DNA of 9,464 nucleotides from JACRIK01 sp040753835 (GCA_040753835.1 JBFMDM010000084.1:1-9464), one strand, 5' to 3'; shown: positions 1 through 6,752, numbered from the stretch's first letter. The notes: generated by a model from the letters alone, not told the origin. Program-made: numbers and translations.

Positions 1-9
1 GGAAGCCAT

Positions 10-1563
10 ATGAATTTCAGCGAAATACACATTATACTGATCGCGGCGGCTTTTGTCCTCGGCGCAGGCGGGGTTTATCTGTTTGTCTTCATCCAGCAGA
101 AGAAGGGCAAGCAGAAAGCAAAAGACATCCTTGACCAGGCCCAGGCCGAAGCAGAGCGGGTAAGGAAAGAGGCGTCATTCTCAGCCAAAGAAGAGTCATA
201 CCGCCTCAAGGAGCAGGCCAACCGCGATATCCAGGAAACCAGGCGGGAACTCAAGGAATTTGAACGCCGGCTCCTGAAGCGCGAGGACGCCATTGACCGC
301 AAGGCCGACACGCTCCAGCGCCGGGAACGCCAGATTGAGGTCATAGAAAAATCAATTGAAGACAAAAACCGGCAGATTGAAACCAAGAATAAGGAACTCC
401 AAACCATCATAGACAATGAAAAACAGACCCTGCACCAGATTTCCGGCTTAAGCAAGGAGGAGGCCACCAAGATACTCCTGAACAAACTGGAGACCGACCT
501 GCAAAAAGAGGAAGCCGACCTGGTGAAGAAATACCAGGAACGTTCCAAGGAAACTGCCGAAGGCGAAGCCCGGCGGCTTATCACCATCGCCATCCAGAAA
601 TACGCGGCTGACCAGAGCGGCCAGTCATCGGTTTCAACGGTTGACATTGCCAGCGACGATATGAAAGGCCGTATCATCGGGCGCGAAGGCCGGAATATCA
701 GGGCCTTTGAAAAGGCCTCAGGCGTGGAACTGATTGTGGACGACACGCCGGGCGTGGTGGTCATCTCCAGTTTTGACCCGGTCCGGCGCGAGATAGCCCG
801 CCGGGCGCTGGAGCGGCTCGTCAGCGACGGACGCATCCAGCCCGGACGCATTGAGGAAGTCGTGGAATTAGCCAAGAAAGAGGTTAATGAAGCCATCAAT
901 CAAGCCGGTAAGCAAACCTGCTATGAAATGAATATGCCGAATATCAATCCCAAGATAGTGGCGCTCCTGGGCCGGCTGAAGTTCCGGACCAGTTACGGCC
1001 AGAATGTCCTGCAGCACTCCATTGAAGTGGCGCACCTGGCCTCGTCAATGGCCGCGGAACTGCGTCTTGACTCCACGCTGGCCAAGCGGGCCGGCCTGCT
1101 GCACGACATCGGAAAAGCCATTGACCAGGTGGAAGAAGGCACGCATCCCAATCTGGGCGCTGATTTCGCCCGGCGCTGCGACGAGCGTCCTGAAGTAATT
1201 GACGCCATAGAAAAACACCATGAAATGGTGAACCCCGATTCGCCTTACACGGTCTTGATTGCCGCGGCTGATGCGATATCGGCCTCCAGACCCGGCGCAC
1301 GGCGCGACAGCGTGGAAAAATACCTCCAGAGAATCAAGCAACTGGAAGATATTGCCAACGCCTACCAGGGCGTGGAAACATCCTACGCCATCCAGGCCGG
1401 CCGTGAAATCCGCGTCTTTGTAAATGCGTCAAAAGTGGACGACAGCCAGGCCACCATCCTGAGCCGTAATATCGCACAGGACATTGAAAAGGAACTCAAA
1501 TATCCGGGCGAGATTAAGGTTACGGTTATCAGGGAAACCCGGGCTGTGGAATACGCAAGATAA
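10..1563 (+). CDS. rny: Ribonuclease Y (membrane-anchored endoribonuclease)
   Basis: RNase Y is a membrane-bound endoribonuclease that starts mRNA decay and processes transcripts in many bacteria. At 517 residues it is almost the length of the Bacillus subtilis enzyme (about 520). Visible parts in order: an N-terminal membrane helix (about 8-28) followed by basic residues; a long, charged coiled coil (about 35-200); a KH RNA-binding domain with GRIIGREGRNIR at 220-231; and an HD phosphohydrolase domain with H336 (LQHSIEVAHL) and the HD pair H365-D366 in LLHDIGKAID, the likely metal ligands. The C-terminus ends EYAR, as is typical of the family. The ATG at 10 gives the expected anchor, and a GGAAG sits at the very edge of the window upstream. 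The next gene begins immediately after the stop codon, as in B. subtilis, where rny and ymdB are also adjacent. Identification is secure. Confidence 0.97.
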   Translation: MNFSEIHIILIAAAFVLGAGGVYLFVFIQQKKGKQKAKDILDQAQAEAERVRKEASFSAKEESYRLKEQANRDIQETRRELKEFERRLLKREDAIDRKADTLQRRERQIEVIEKSIEDKNRQIETKNKELQTIIDNEKQTLHQISGLSKEEATKILLNKLETDLQKEEADLVKKYQERSKETAEGEARRLITIAIQKYAADQSGQSSVSTVDIASDDMKGRIIGREGRNIRAFEKASGVELIVDDTPGVVVISSFDPVRREIARRALERLVSDGRIQPGRIEEVVELAKKEVNEAINQAGKQTCYEMNMPNINPKIVALLGRLKFRTSYGQNVLQHSIEVAHLASSMAAELRLDSTLAKRAGLLHDIGKAIDQVEEGTHPNLGADFARRCDERPEVIDAIEKHHEMVNPDSPYTVLIAAADAISASRPGARRDSVEKYLQRIKQLEDIANAYQGVETSYAIQAGREIRVFVNASKVDDSQATILSRNIAQDIEKELKYPGEIKVTVIRETRAVEYAR

Positions 1564-2385
1564 ATGGAACTAAACATTTTGATAGTAGGCGACATTGTGG
1601 GTCGACCGGGCCGAATGGCCATACGCGATATCGTACCCAAATTGATTGAGAAAGAAAAACTCCACTTCTGCATTGCCAATGCCGAGAATGCGGCCGGCGG
1701 TTCCGGCATCACCGCCAAAATCGCAGATGAACTCTTTTCCTGCGGACTTGACGTCCTGACCACGGGCGACCATATCTGGAAGCAAAAAGACATTGTGGAC
1801 TATATCGCCAGGACCCCGGCCCTATTGAGGCCGGCTAACTATCCGCCTGAGGCCGCCGGCAACGGCTACGGTGTATTTCCGGTGAAGAATACGGACGCTA
1901 AGATTGCGGTCATCAACCTCCAGGGCCGGGTCTTTATGCCGCCTTCCTCGGACTGTCCGTTCCACGCGGTTAATAATATCCTCGCCAATACGCAGAAACA
2001 GACCAAGATAGCCGTTGTTGACCTGCACTGCGAGGCGACCTCGGAGAAGGTGGCAATGGGCTGGCACTTAGACGGCAAGGTCAGTTGCCTCTTCGGCTCG
2101 CATACGCACATCCAGACGGCAGATGAAGCCATCCTGCCACAAGGAACCGGATACATCACCGATGTCGGGATGTGCGGGCCTTATGAATCGGTCATCGGCC
2201 GCCGGATAGACCGGGTGCTCTCCGCCTTTATCACCGGAATGCCCTCGGCATTCGACGTGGCAAAGAACGACATTCGCCTCTCCGGGGTTATCGTGACTAT
2301 TGACTCCAATACCGGCAAGGCGCTCATGATAAAACGGATTCAGGAGAAATTCATACCTCTTGCCGACCCAACCGGAGAAGAATAA
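1564..2385 (+). CDS. ymdB: YmdB-like metallophosphoesterase (TIGR00282 family)
   Basis: This is a calcineurin-like dinuclear-metal phosphoesterase of 273 residues. Characterised relatives (B. subtilis YmdB) hydrolyse 2',3'-cyclic nucleotides and influence RNA levels and biofilm decisions. Ligand motifs are visible in order: GDIVGRPGR with D10; NAENAAGGSG with E41 and N42; TTGDHIW with D69 and H70; DLHCEATSEK with H155; and GSHTHIQTAD with H180 and H182, followed by YITDVGMCGP. In B. subtilis YmdB, as I recall it, the third motif carries Asn-His where this protein has Asp-His. The start codon follows the rny stop with no gap and no clear ribosome site, so translation is probably coupled to rny. 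Pairing with RNase Y supports a role in RNA metabolism or signalling. The family is secure; the exact substrate is not. Confidence 0.93.
   Translation: MELNILIVGDIVGRPGRMAIRDIVPKLIEKEKLHFCIANAENAAGGSGITAKIADELFSCGLDVLTTGDHIWKQKDIVDYIARTPALLRPANYPPEAAGNGYGVFPVKNTDAKIAVINLQGRVFMPPSSDCPFHAVNNILANTQKQTKIAVVDLHCEATSEKVAMGWHLDGKVSCLFGSHTHIQTADEAILPQGTGYITDVGMCGPYESVIGRRIDRVLSAFITGMPSAFDVAKNDIRLSGVIVTIDSNTGKALMIKRIQEKFIPLADPTGEE
2374..2377 (+). promoter_or_regulatory. Shine-Dalgarno (GGAG) for the DUF4838-PDZ gene
   Basis: GGAG lies 10 nt before the ATG at 2388, inside the last codons of the phosphoesterase gene. It is one of very few convincing ribosome sites in the window and supports this start, which also gives a proper lipoprotein signal peptide. 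Confidence 0.5.
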
Positions 2386-2387
2386 TT

Positions 2388-4439
2388 ATGAAACCATTAC
2401 TCAAATATTCATTACTCTTTGTTTTTATTTTCTTAATCCTGGGTTGTAATACCGGCCAAATAAAACCAGACAAGAAATCATTGGACATTGCCAAGGACGG
2501 TAAATCTGATTACGTCATCGTTATCGCTAATAACGCATCCCAGTCCGAGAAATATGCCGCCGACGAACTGCATAACTTCCTCAAAGAGATTTCCGGGGCG
2601 GATATTCCAGTCGTAACAGATAACCAGGCAATACAAAAATACGAAATCATATTAGGCAGCAATAACCATTTAAACAAACTCAACGCCAAGATTGATTTTG
2701 CCCGGCTTGGTAATGAGGGCTTTACCATTCAGACATCAGGCAAACATCTGATAATTGCCGGCGGCCGGCTCAGAGGCAGCATGTACGGCGTCTACGAATT
2801 CCTGGAATCGTACCTGGGTTGCCGCTGGTTCAGTTCCAAGGTCAGCAAAATCCCCAAACAGCCAACAATTAAAATACCGGCTATCAACAACACCCAAATT
2901 CCGGTGTTTGAATACCGGGAAGATTTTTACACCGACACCTTTGATGCGGATTGGTCGGCCAGGAATAAAATGAACAGCTCCACTGCCCGGTTGGATGCCC
3001 AGCGGGGCTGTAAAATCACCTATCATCCATCACTGGGGCATACATTCTATACATTAGTGCCGCCTGAAAAATATTTCTCCGAACATCCGGAATATTTCTC
3101 CGAAAAGAACGGCAAGCGATTTTACGAAGGCGGCCAATTATGCCTGACCAATCCTGATACGGTTAAAATCTGCATCCAAAAAGTCAAAGAATGGATAAAA
3201 GAGAAACCCGAGGCAAATATCCTCGTAGTTTCCCAGAATGACTGGGCCGGCTGGTGCGAATGCGCCGATTGCAAGGCCTTAGATGAGCAGGAAGGCAGCC
3301 ACAGCGGCACCATCATCAACTTCGTCAACCAGATAGCCCAAGCCATTGAAAAGGATTACCCGGATAAGGCCATAGACACTTTCGCTTACCAGTATGGACG
3401 CAAACCGCCCCGGACCATCAAGCCGCGCCCCAATGTCATCGTCCGGCTCTGCTCAATAGAATGCTGTTTTGCCCATCCGCTGGCTACCTGCCCGGAAAAC
3501 GCCTCATTCCTGGCCGACCTAAAGGACTGGTCCGGGATATGCAACCGGCTCTATGTCTGGGATTATGTCACTAACTTCGCCCATTATGTCATGCCCTTTC
3601 CTAATTTCGCAGTTCTTAAACCAAATATCCAGCTCTTTGCCAAGAACCATGTCAAAGGGGTTTTTGAAGAAGGTAACTACTCGCCGGGCGGTTGCGGTGA
3701 ATTCGCCGAACTGCGCGCCTATGTGCTGGCCAAACTGCTCTGGAATCCGGACTATGATTCTGATAAAGCCGTGGCAGAATTTATGGACGCCTATTATGGC
3801 GCATCGGCGCCCCCTATCCGCAAGTATTTTGACCTGATTCACAGCAAGGTCAGGGATGAGAATATCCATCTGGGCATATATGACCCGCCCATCGCATCTT
3901 ATTTGACCGCAGATGTGATAGCAAAAGCCGCAGAATATTTCAATGAAGCCAAGAAACTGGCTGATAGTCCCGAGGTCTTACAAAGAGTTCTGTTAGCCGA
4001 GATGCCGATTCTTTATGTGCAGATTGTAACCGCGCCGGGTGATAAACCGGCCGCTGAACTCCTCGCCAAGTTCCTGAAAATCGGCCGGGAGGCAAAAATA
4101 ACCAATCTCGGAGAATTTGGCGACCGGTCTCTGGACCGATTTGAATCGGTCGTAAACCATCGGCGGCCATTCCTGGGCATCCGGTCGGCAAATAATCCGG
4201 CGCCGGACATTAATGGAATCCTGATAGAAGAAGTCATCACTGGCAAGCCGGCTGAGCAGGCCGGGATAAAGGCCGGTGATATTATCATCAGCGCCAATGG
4301 CCAAACCGTTAATAATCTGCCGGAACTGATTAAAATCATCAGCGAGTATAAAGTCGGCCAGTCCGTTAAGGTTAAAATACAGCGGGCTAAAGAAACCATA
4401 GAACTAACCCTAACCTTGGCCGCCGCGCCGTTATATTAA
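2388..4439 (+). CDS. DUF4838-domain lipoprotein with C-terminal PDZ domain
   Basis: This is a 683-residue exported protein. Residues 1-20 form a lipoprotein signal (hydrophobic 9-19, lipobox ILGC with C20), so it is probably lipid-anchored on the periplasmic side. Residues about 40-150 resemble the alpha/beta domain found before GH20/GH67-type glycosidase barrels (YAADELHNFLKEISGADIP). Residues about 200-480 match the DUF4838 type, including VVSQNDWAGW and a C-x-C-x-x-C cluster at C290, C292 and C295. A helical segment follows, then a PDZ domain at about 594-680 with GILIEEVITGKPAEQAGIKAG and GDIIISANGQTV. DUF4838 proteins are of unproven activity and are assumed to act on polysaccharides. 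The PDZ end could bind a protein terminus or a partner. The gene sits 2 nt after the phosphoesterase gene and overlaps xseA by one base, so it looks co-transcribed with nucleic-acid enzymes, an unexpected setting. Domain calls are confident; function is unknown. Confidence 0.85.
   Translation: MKPLLKYSLLFVFIFLILGCNTGQIKPDKKSLDIAKDGKSDYVIVIANNASQSEKYAADELHNFLKEISGADIPVVTDNQAIQKYEIILGSNNHLNKLNAKIDFARLGNEGFTIQTSGKHLIIAGGRLRGSMYGVYEFLESYLGCRWFSSKVSKIPKQPTIKIPAINNTQIPVFEYREDFYTDTFDADWSARNKMNSSTARLDAQRGCKITYHPSLGHTFYTLVPPEKYFSEHPEYFSEKNGKRFYEGGQLCLTNPDTVKICIQKVKEWIKEKPEANILVVSQNDWAGWCECADCKALDEQEGSHSGTIINFVNQIAQAIEKDYPDKAIDTFAYQYGRKPPRTIKPRPNVIVRLCSIECCFAHPLATCPENASFLADLKDWSGICNRLYVWDYVTNFAHYVMPFPNFAVLKPNIQLFAKNHVKGVFEEGNYSPGGCGEFAELRAYVLAKLLWNPDYDSDKAVAEFMDAYYGASAPPIRKYFDLIHSKVRDENIHLGIYDPPIASYLTADVIAKAAEYFNEAKKLADSPEVLQRVLLAEMPILYVQIVTAPGDKPAAELLAKFLKIGREAKITNLGEFGDRSLDRFESVVNHRRPFLGIRSANNPAPDINGILIEEVITGKPAEQAGIKAGDIIISANGQTVNNLPELIKIISEYKVGQSVKVKIQRAKETIELTLTLAAAPLY
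4134..4151. repeat. Short perfect inverted repeat at the DUF4838/PDZ linker
   Basis: GACCGATT and AATCGGTC form an 8-bp perfect inverted repeat separated by only TG. It lies in the coding sequence just before the PDZ domain (residues about 583-588). It may be chance, or a trace of the joining of the two modules. Confidence 0.4.
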
Positions 4440-5725
4440 TGAATCCAGATAAAAACCTATCCCTGTTTTCCAATGGCGCCGAAGCGCCATGGCGCCCTAA
4501 TGGCGCTCACAAGGCCAACACCCCGGCGCCGTCTCTTATTCCCAAGAAACCGCTCTCGGTCTCTGAACTGACTGAGCGCATCAAGAACTGTCTGGAAAAC
4601 GCCATCGGCTCGGTCTGGGTCACTGGCGAGGTCTCCAACCTTAAGCAACCGATTTCAGGTCATCAATACTTCTATCTTAAGGATGAATCCAGCTTAATTA
4701 GATGCGTTATCTGGAATTCAACTCGCCGGAATCTAAAATTCCAGATAGAAAATGGCCAGGAACTAATCGTTCAGGGAAAACTCACCGTATATAAAAAAGA
4801 AGGTTATCATCAGATAATCGTGGATGCGGCCGAGCCCAAAGGCGTGGGCGCTTTGCAGGTTGCCTTTGAGCAACTCAAGCGCAAGTTAGAAGCCGAGGGA
4901 CTATTCGACCCCATGCGCAAAAAGCCCATCCCCTTCCTGCCCGGCGTTATCGGAATCGTGACTTCTTTATCCGGCGCGGCTCTGCAGGACATCCTCAATA
5001 TCATTGACCGCCGGTTCCCGACTGTTCATATCATCATCTATCCGGTCAAGGTCCAGGGCGAGGGCGCCAAGGAGGAAATCAGCCAGGCCATTGATGATTT
5101 CAATACCCTACCTATCCAGCCAGATGTATTAATCGTCGGCAGAGGAGGCGGGAGTATTGAAGACCTCTGGGCGTTTAACGAAGAGATTGTCGCCCGGGCC
5201 ATCAGCCGTTCAAAGATTCCCGTTATCTCAGCGGTTGGCCACGAGATTGACTACACCATTGCGGACTTAGTGGCTGATAAACGCGCACCGACCCCCTCAG
5301 CCGCGGCTGAGATTGTCCTGCCCGTCAAAAAGGAACTGCTGGATACCCTGGGGCATCTCAATCAAAAACTCGTGGTGTCGCTACAGCACCGGGCTGAGAT
5401 AGCGCAAGGCAAATTAGACGCTCTGCGCAAGGGTTTCGGCTGGCAGGCGCCGCTCAACCGCATCCGTGAATACTACCAGCGCATAGACGACTTATCCGGC
5501 AAACTCGGCATCTTTGTCAGGCAACGGCTGGAACAATCCAAACTGGCCCTGGCCGAGAAATCCGCCCGGCTCAATGCCCTTTCGCCCCTGAATATACTTG
5601 CCCGGGGTTATTCTATTACGTATACTGGCGAGCGGAAGATACTGAAATCCGTAAAACAGGTAAAACCCGGAAACGATATATTAACCAAATTGACCGATGG
5701 AGAAATAAAATCCAAGATACAATAA
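4439..5725 (+). CDS. xseA: Exodeoxyribonuclease VII large subunit
   Basis: XseA is the catalytic subunit of exonuclease VII, which degrades single-stranded DNA to oligonucleotides in repair and recombination. The 428 residues include an OB-fold nucleic-acid-binding domain (about 40-135, starting LSVSELTERIK) and the catalytic domain with LIVGRGGGSIEDLWAFNEE at 231-249, SAVGHEIDYT at 264-273 and ADKRAPTPSAAAE at 279-291. A long helical region follows, then a C-terminal segment containing ARGYSITY. The family core begins near residue 38. The first 37 residues are a low-complexity, Pro/Ala-rich extension whose DNA holds a cluster of GGCGCC-type palindromes. The ATG overlaps the previous stop (TAATG), typical of translational coupling, and no Shine-Dalgarno is seen. 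The next gene is the partner subunit xseB. Identification is secure; the start is likely because of the overlap, although the extension is unusual. Confidence 0.96.
   Translation: MNPDKNLSLFSNGAEAPWRPNGAHKANTPAPSLIPKKPLSVSELTERIKNCLENAIGSVWVTGEVSNLKQPISGHQYFYLKDESSLIRCVIWNSTRRNLKFQIENGQELIVQGKLTVYKKEGYHQIIVDAAEPKGVGALQVAFEQLKRKLEAEGLFDPMRKKPIPFLPGVIGIVTSLSGAALQDILNIIDRRFPTVHIIIYPVKVQGEGAKEEISQAIDDFNTLPIQPDVLIVGRGGGSIEDLWAFNEEIVARAISRSKIPVISAVGHEIDYTIADLVADKRAPTPSAAAEIVLPVKKELLDTLGHLNQKLVVSLQHRAEIAQGKLDALRKGFGWQAPLNRIREYYQRIDDLSGKLGIFVRQRLEQSKLALAEKSARLNALSPLNILARGYSITYTGERKILKSVKQVKPGNDILTKLTDGEIKSKIQ
4474..4506. repeat. GGCGCC palindrome cluster in the 5' end of xseA
   Basis: TGGCGC (4474-4479) pairs with GCGCCA (4484-4489) around a CGAA tetraloop. 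GCGCCATGGCGC (4484-4495) is itself a perfect 12-bp palindrome, and another TGGCGC lies at 4501-4506. The hairpins are mutually exclusive. They encode residues 12-23 of XseA, within the non-conserved N-terminal extension. Confidence 0.7.
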
Positions 5726-5730
5726 TAACC

Positions 5731-5788
5731 CTACGAATTACGAATCTTCTAATTACGAATTCGTAATTCGTAAATTCGCTATTCGTAG
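5731..5788. repeat. 58-bp imperfect palindrome filling the xseA-xseB gap
   Basis: The segment is symmetric about 5759/5760. The central AATTACGAATTCGTAATT is perfect, and 24 of 29 positions pair over the whole element, with mismatches near arm positions 9, 10, 16, 18 and 20. The left arm is made of repeated ACGAAT words and the right arm of their inverse, ATTCGT. It begins 5 nt after the xseA stop and ends 5 nt before the xseB start, so it occupies nearly the whole gap. It could be a mobile or REP-like palindrome, or an mRNA hairpin between the cistrons. It lacks the GC-rich stem of a normal terminator. Confidence 0.85.
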
Positions 5789-5793
5789 AGATT

Positions 5794-6021
5794 ATGAAGA
5801 AAGAAAGATTTGAGGACTATTTAGCCGAGGTGGAAAAGGTGGTGGCCGAACTGGAGGAAGGCGAGGTGGACCTGGAAAAATCGCTGGAGAAGTATGAGGC
5901 CGGCATCAAGGCGCTCAAGAAATGCTACGAGATACTCTCCGGGATGGAAAAAAGGATTGAGGTCCTGACCAAAGACGCCGACGGCAATCTGGCTGCCAAA
6001 CCTTTAAAGAAAAATTCGTAA
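5794..6021 (+). CDS. xseB: Exodeoxyribonuclease VII small subunit
   Basis: XseB is the small helical subunit that binds several-fold to XseA and is needed for exonuclease VII function and solubility. The 75 residues are of normal family length and form two charged helices, with the family pattern FEDYLAEVEKVVAELEEGEV followed by DLEKSLEKYEAGIKALKKCYEILSGMEKRIEVL. The C-terminal tail is basic. The order xseA-xseB is the usual one, but here a 68-nt gap filled by a palindrome separates the genes instead of the common overlap. Only a weak GAG close to the ATG could serve as a ribosome site. The final Ser codon and stop fall inside the left end of a second palindrome. Confidence 0.95.
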   Translation: MKKERFEDYLAEVEKVVAELEEGEVDLEKSLEKYEAGIKALKKCYEILSGMEKRIEVLTKDADGNLAAKPLKKNS

Positions 6022-6087
6022 GCAGATTAGCGGATTGAGCGGAGGTTTAATCTGTTAAATCCGTAAAATCCGCTAAATCCGTTTACG
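6017..6087. repeat. 71-bp imperfect palindrome after xseB
   Basis: The outer arms CGTAA (6017-6021) and TTACG (6083-6087) pair, and the pairing continues inward through AGCGGATT (6029-6036) with AATCCGCT (6067-6074) and neighbouring GGATT/AATCC words. The left part repeats GCGGA-type words; the right part repeats AAATCCG three times (AAATCCGT, AAATCCGCT, AAATCCGT). The layout is like that of the palindrome before xseB, but with different words. It overlaps the xseB stop codon and ends 10 nt before the next ATG. Confidence 0.75.
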
Positions 6088-6097
6088 CAATTATATT

Positions 6098-6340
6098 ATG
6101 GAAAAACCCAAGACAAAGTGGTATTTCCGCACATCATATATCATCATCGCCTTCTTGTGCGTCGGCCCGCTGATGTTACCAATGGTCTGGTTTAACCCCC
6201 ATTACAAAACCTGGTTGAAAATCGTCCTGACGATTATCTGCCTGGTAGCCGGTTATTATATGGCAATCGGCACGATAGAACTCGTAAAACTGCTTGGAAA
6301 ACTGTACCGTGATTTGGGACAACTTGGATTGGACTGGTGA
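6098..6340 (+). CDS. Small two-helix membrane protein
   Basis: This is an 80-residue protein with a basic N-terminus (MEKPKTKWYFRTS), a first membrane helix at about 13-31 containing AFLCVGPLMLPMVWFNP, a short loop HYKTW, a second helix at about 40-62 (LKIVLTIICLVAGYYMAIG) and an amphipathic charged tail ending LGLDW. The K-W-Y-F start, the GPL-LP-WFNP core and the following TW-KIVLT resemble, from memory, a recurring family of small uncharacterised membrane proteins in Planctomycetota, Nitrospirota and Deltaproteobacteria, sometimes joined to a zinc ribbon. No function is known to me. There is no Shine-Dalgarno; the start is the only good ATG. It probably sits in the cytoplasmic membrane with both ends inside. 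It may be the last gene of the xse operon. That it is a real gene is likely, since the hydrophobic pattern is clean. Confidence 0.75.
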   Translation: MEKPKTKWYFRTSYIIIAFLCVGPLMLPMVWFNPHYKTWLKIVLTIICLVAGYYMAIGTIELVKLLGKLYRDLGQLGLDW

Positions 6341-6384
6341 GCATTATTTACCTAATCCCCCAACAACCCAATCACCCATTAATT

Positions 6385-6630
6385 ATGCCCTATCCGCATC
6401 AGTTCATTAAACTCACGGACGAGGAGCGCACGATTGTAAAAGCCGAAATACAAAGGTATGGCAAGGAGGGAAAAGTTAAGAAACGCGCCCATATCCAGAT
6501 TCTCTATTTCTCTGACCAGGGTCAGGATTTTCAATCTATTGCCGTAGTACTGTCGTTATCCTATCCGACCGTGCGCCGGTGGATTTATCTGTATAGAAAA
6601 GAGGGCCTAAAACCGTTTGTCGGCAGATAA
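6385..6630 (+). CDS. Short helix-turn-helix protein, IS630-transposase-N-terminus-like, possibly truncated
   Basis: From the ATG at 6385 this encodes 81 residues, starting MPYPHQFIKLTDEER. A GTG at 6337 in the same frame would add 16 residues and overlap the preceding stop, but those residues (polar, Pro-rich) look non-coding. The body has helices at about 11-25, an RAHIQILYFSDQG segment at 34-46 and a helix-turn-helix at about 48-72 (FQSIAVVLSLSYPTVRRWIY) followed by YRKEGL. This layout matches the N-terminal DNA-binding domain of IS630/Tc1-like transposases. The DDE catalytic domain, normally over 200 residues further on, is absent, and the frame stops right after the domain. A 43-codon open stretch in the +1 frame (6611-6742) could be a frame-shifted tail but is not recognisable. 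It may be an orphan DNA-binding protein or a decayed transposase. Moderate certainty that it is or was coding. Confidence 0.6.
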   Translation: MPYPHQFIKLTDEERTIVKAEIQRYGKEGKVKKRAHIQILYFSDQGQDFQSIAVVLSLSYPTVRRWIYLYRKEGLKPFVGR

Positions 6631-6637
6631 ATGGGAT

Positions 6638-6652
6638 ATTGAGCACCTTCAG
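6638..6652 (+). repeat. Direct repeat copy 1 (partner at 6701-6715)
   Basis: ATTGAGCACCTTCAG here and ATTGATCACCTTCAG at 6701-6715 match at 14 of 15 positions and lie exactly 63 bp apart. In the +1 frame after the helix-turn-helix gene they read IEHLQ and IDHLQ, 21 codons apart. This could be a duplicated short site, a coding repeat relic, or chance. Confidence 0.45.
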
Positions 6653-6683
6653 GAGGACATTTCCGCCTTGATTTTCCTCAAAC

Positions 6684-6730
6684 AGGCAAAAATAGGTCAA
6701 ATTGATCACCTTCAGCGCTTTTGCCTTTTC
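6684..6730 (+). terminator. Weak terminator-like inverted repeat after the HTH gene
   Basis: AGGCAAAA (6684-6691) pairs with TTTTGCCT (6719-6726), followed by TTTC. The 27-nt loop can form a smaller inner stem (TCAA with TTGA). The stem is AT-rich with a large loop, so termination would be weak; the position after the last gene of the block is suitable. Confidence 0.35.
6701..6715 (+). repeat. Direct repeat copy 2 (partner at 6638-6652)
   Basis: ATTGATCACCTTCAG is the second copy, differing from the first only at the sixth base. It falls in the loop of the terminator-like inverted repeat at 6684-6726. Confidence 0.45.
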
Positions 6731-6746
6731 ATAACCCCTTGAAATA

Positions 6747-6752
6747 TATAAT
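6747..6752 (+). promoter_or_regulatory. TATAAT box just before the 22-bp array
   Basis: A perfect TATAAT ends 8 nt before the first array unit, so initiation would fall at about the array's start. No good -35 hexamer sits at 16-18 bp; TTGCCT at 6721-6726 is 20 bp away, or 18 bp from the overlapping TATATA at 6745-6750. The region is AT-rich, so a chance match is possible. Confidence 0.25.

Noticed and set aside
75..899. Long minus-strand open frame opposite rny
   Set aside because: It is a Ser/Arg-rich shadow of the RNase Y coiled coil and KH domain, with no recognisable features.
5731..5788. Rho-independent terminator between xseA and xseB
   Set aside because: The stem is AT-rich and no T-run follows before the xseB start codon; ending transcription here would separate two subunits of one enzyme.
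6092..6097. TATATT as a -10 box for the membrane-protein gene
   Set aside because: It touches the start codon and has no matching -35 element.
6337..6384. GTG start for the HTH gene overlapping the membrane-protein stop
   Set aside because: The 16 added residues are Pro/Gln/Asn-rich and outside the domain; the ATG at 6385 starts just before the conserved part. It cannot be excluded.
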